Shown here: one piece after another, positions 55,909-64,000 of the stretch
Numbering within the stretch: the first letter of the stretch is position 1
How the letters are laid out: every line of letters starts with the position of its first letter
Translations under genes and position numbers: made by a program
The notes under the pieces: generated by a model
What the model saw: only the letters and a program-made list of their open reading frames with translations
Told to the model about the DNA's origin: nothing
The model's database searches: none
From: Ascoidea rubescens DSM 1968
Lineage: Eukaryota; Ascomycota; Saccharomycetes; Ascoideales; Ascoideaceae
Length of the DNA: 64,000 nucleotides
Direction of reading: 5' to 3'
Assembly: GCF_001661345.1 (NCBI RefSeq)
Contig: NW_017962915.1
Location: 747,657-811,656 of the forward strand

Positions 55909-56365
55909 CGATAATGATAATGGTAATAACAATAGTAATCGTGGCAATTTTGGCAGCAATAGCTACAGCTTGCTCAATCCCTATGGCGACAATCAGATGG
56001 AGACCAGCTCGTCGTTGGTGCTCTCAGACTCGCTCATGACGACATACTCCAGCGACTGTCCCATCAACAGCCCCAACAACACTCAGGCGACCTTCAGCAA
56101 GATCTTCTCCAAACCAGGCTCCACCCTCAGAAACCTCTCGCTCCCCAGATTCGCCACACACAGCCGCGCCACAGAGCCTGATGGCAGTGACGCGCCACGA
56201 CCAAGCACCAGTACGACACGCATACACGTGCCCACCGCCACGCGTCGCACACGCAGTCTGCAGACCTCTAGCATGCAGACCCTGAATCTCCAGGAGACCC
56301 TCGAGAGCACCGACTCCGAGGACGTGGACGTGGCAACGTACTTCCCGCACCTTGCCGCGCACTAG
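54980..56365 (+). CDS. DLT1: Dlt1-like membrane protein
   Basis: A 461-residue protein with two predicted transmembrane segments, about 13-33 (LILAALVFFGLCIIDLIDII) and 44-66. The conserved sequence QDIPKRYIPISEGDLP follows directly. This matches S. cerevisiae Dlt1 (YMR126C; two N-terminal membrane spans then QDIPKRYIPV). The function is poorly known; the S. cerevisiae name comes from a weak Tor-related phenotype. After a conserved middle part come an AAT run (about 55854-55900) and a GC-rich C-terminal ~140 residues rich in Ser/Thr/Arg, whose codons are markedly GC3-biased. S. cerevisiae Dlt1 is 342 aa, so the C-terminus is an extension. Start: ATG at 54980, with an alternative in-frame ATG at 54989. 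Confidence 0.8.
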
Positions 56366-56480
56366 CACGTGTGCTTAGCTCAGCGCTATAACTAGAGGAC
56401 CAATCAGCGAGCGGCGTTTGGGTCTGTGCTGCAACAGGCGGCGGGGTGCGCAGAGGCCGTTTTAAGTTGTGCGCCAGAAC
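55940..56480. other. GC-rich island across the DLT1 3' end and MOT1 promoter
   Basis: A sharp switch from an AAT/GAT repeat to GC-rich DNA occurs inside DLT1 near 55940 and continues past the stop at 56365. CACGTG sites occur at 56225-56230 and 56366-56371. The island ends just before a TATA box. Confidence 0.75.
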
Positions 56481-56917
56481 TCAGGAGTAGTGAAAAAAAA
56501 AGATATATAAGAAGCCCAAGCAATGACTTTTTTTTTGCATTCGCTTTCTCTCAACTCCACGATAGGATAAGCTGATCTTCCTCTCTCTCTCTGGTGTCCT
56601 GCCTGTGCTGTCTATATAATGCAGACTTACCACTGTTTCTCTTGCAACTCCAGTGTGTTCTAATCCTCCCTCTGTCTGCTCTCGCCAATTCCCTGAGCCT
56701 CTATACTATACAATCTTATTCACTTCTCTGTTCTTATTCTTTATTGTGAAATTCTAAACTTTATTTTTCTGTCTTTCGATTTTGATCTTTTATTCATAAC
56801 TCTCCACTCAATTAATCCTGTATCCTCATATATTTGTCTTTCTCTCCTACCATCTTATCGCCATTAACCACACACCCAAACTACAACTCTGCATTCCCAA
56901 ATCAAAACCACAAAATA
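56366..56917 (+). promoter_or_regulatory. MOT1 promoter and leader
   Basis: The GC-rich end of the island is followed by TATATAAG at 56504-56511 and then pyrimidine-rich DNA (CTCTCTCTCT near 56580). The start of transcription just after the TATA box would give a ~0.35-0.4 kb leader. No gene is seen. Confidence 0.5.
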
Positions 56918-63541
<6,624 letters not shown>

Positions 63542-63778
63542 TGCCTTCAAAGACGTTTAGAAAGTTCAAGACATATTCTTTGGTCGTTTTTTTTATAACT
63601 AATTATTTTAACTCTTGTTTCATTTTTTGTTTCATTTTTTGTTTCATTTCTTTTTTGTTTTCGGATTTGTGTTTATTTTTTTGTTGTTGTTGTTGATTTT
63701 GTAATGTTAGCGTTAGTATTATTCATATATGTGAAGTTATACATTTGATACATAGGTCATAAAAGTTATATATATTAT

Positions 63779-64000
63779 TTATTGTAAATTAGTCAACATC
63801 AGCTTGAAATTGAGGTATTGGTTTGCATCGCTTTCTCGTAATTGAGAGCTGCTTAGTTTGTCGTTTTCCAAATCAAAATCATCTGGAACATTGTCTTCAT
63901 ATTCCAGATTGTCACTTATGAGATTCACTACATGAATTTTCAAGGGATGGAAATTGATTTCAGCTCTTTGATTGTTGATGAAAGTGCCTGCTTTTTCTGT
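63779..64000 (-). CDS. Unrecognised protein, C-terminal fragment (runs off the window)
   Basis: The last 73 codons of a minus-strand gene are visible, ending in TAA at 63779-63781 and open to the window edge. The protein reads FINNQRAEINFHPLKIHVVN, then an acidic stretch NLEYEDNVPDDFDLEND, and ends YLNFKLMLTNLQ. I recognise no family. It is convergent with MOT1 across 237 bp. Two in-frame CTG codons occur here. The composition and codon pattern are gene-like. Confidence 0.6.
   Translation of the reverse strand, partial: TEKAGTFINNQRAEINFHPLKIHVVNLISDNLEYEDNVPDDFDLENDKLSSSQLRESDANQYLNFKLMLTNLQ

Noticed and set aside
56834-56917. TTG-initiated extension of MOT1
   Set aside because: The homologous N-terminus starts at ATG 56918 (MSRLDRL).

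Overview
The window is nuclear DNA of a budding yeast (Saccharomycotina). Every recognisable protein is a yeast family member: Rnr2, Yox1, Hrq1, Lpx1, Ssd1, a GCKIII kinase, Uba4, a CYSTM protein, Mak21, Ubc4, an Hms1-type SREBP-like factor, Tec1, GLTP, Rpl19, YBL028C, Dlt1 and Mot1. Genes are compact and mostly intronless. The few introns are short-exon, yeast-type introns with TACTAAC-like branch points. The background is AT-rich, and many regulatory proteins carry long Asn tracts coded by AAT/AAC. In the coding sequence I checked, Leu is almost never CTG, although CTG is common in nearby non-coding GC-rich DNA. This fits a lineage with CUG reassignment, but I cannot prove it from one window. 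The divergent RPL19-YBL028C pair is also found in Saccharomyces cerevisiae (RPL19B/YBL028C).

Layout. 0-8 kb: a small heat-shock protein, RNR2, the homeodomain repressor YOX1 and an intron-containing class II tRNA. 8-14 kb: HRQ1 helicase and the peroxisomal lipase LPX1. 14-25 kb: SSD1 and a GCKIII kinase, both with long leaders. 25-34 kb: UBA4 (minus), a spliced CYSTM gene (minus), MAK21 and spliced UBC4. 34-47 kb: the HMS1-like bHLH gene and TEC1, each behind a long upstream region. 47-51 kb: GLTP (minus), spliced RPL19 (minus) and YBL028C. 52-64 kb: an Asn-rich orphan, DLT1, MOT1 and the 3' end of an unrecognised minus-strand gene. I see no transposon, viral remnant, CRISPR array or centromere.

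Two large-scale patterns stand out. First, GC-rich islands interrupt the AT-rich background just upstream of several genes (SSD1, the kinase, UBC4, HMS1-like, TEC1, the orphan, MOT1). At the LPX1 and DLT1 3' ends the GC enrichment runs through coding sequence and past the stop codon. Several islands end at a TATA box, followed by a pyrimidine-rich leader. Second, several intergenic spaces hold short coding-like blocks with in-frame stops or frame changes, which look like decayed or unrecognised spliced genes.

The oddest single object is the tRNA at 7851-7985. Its body is serine-type with a long variable arm, but standard numbering gives anticodon CCU (codon AGG). In MOT1 in this same window AGG encodes invariant arginines.

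Several genes fit a common theme of growth and morphogenesis control (SSD1, GCK kinase, TEC1, HMS1-like, YOX1). A second group serves ribosome biogenesis and translation (MAK21, RPL19, YBL028C, UBA4). The adjacency of these genes is not evidence of a functional cluster.
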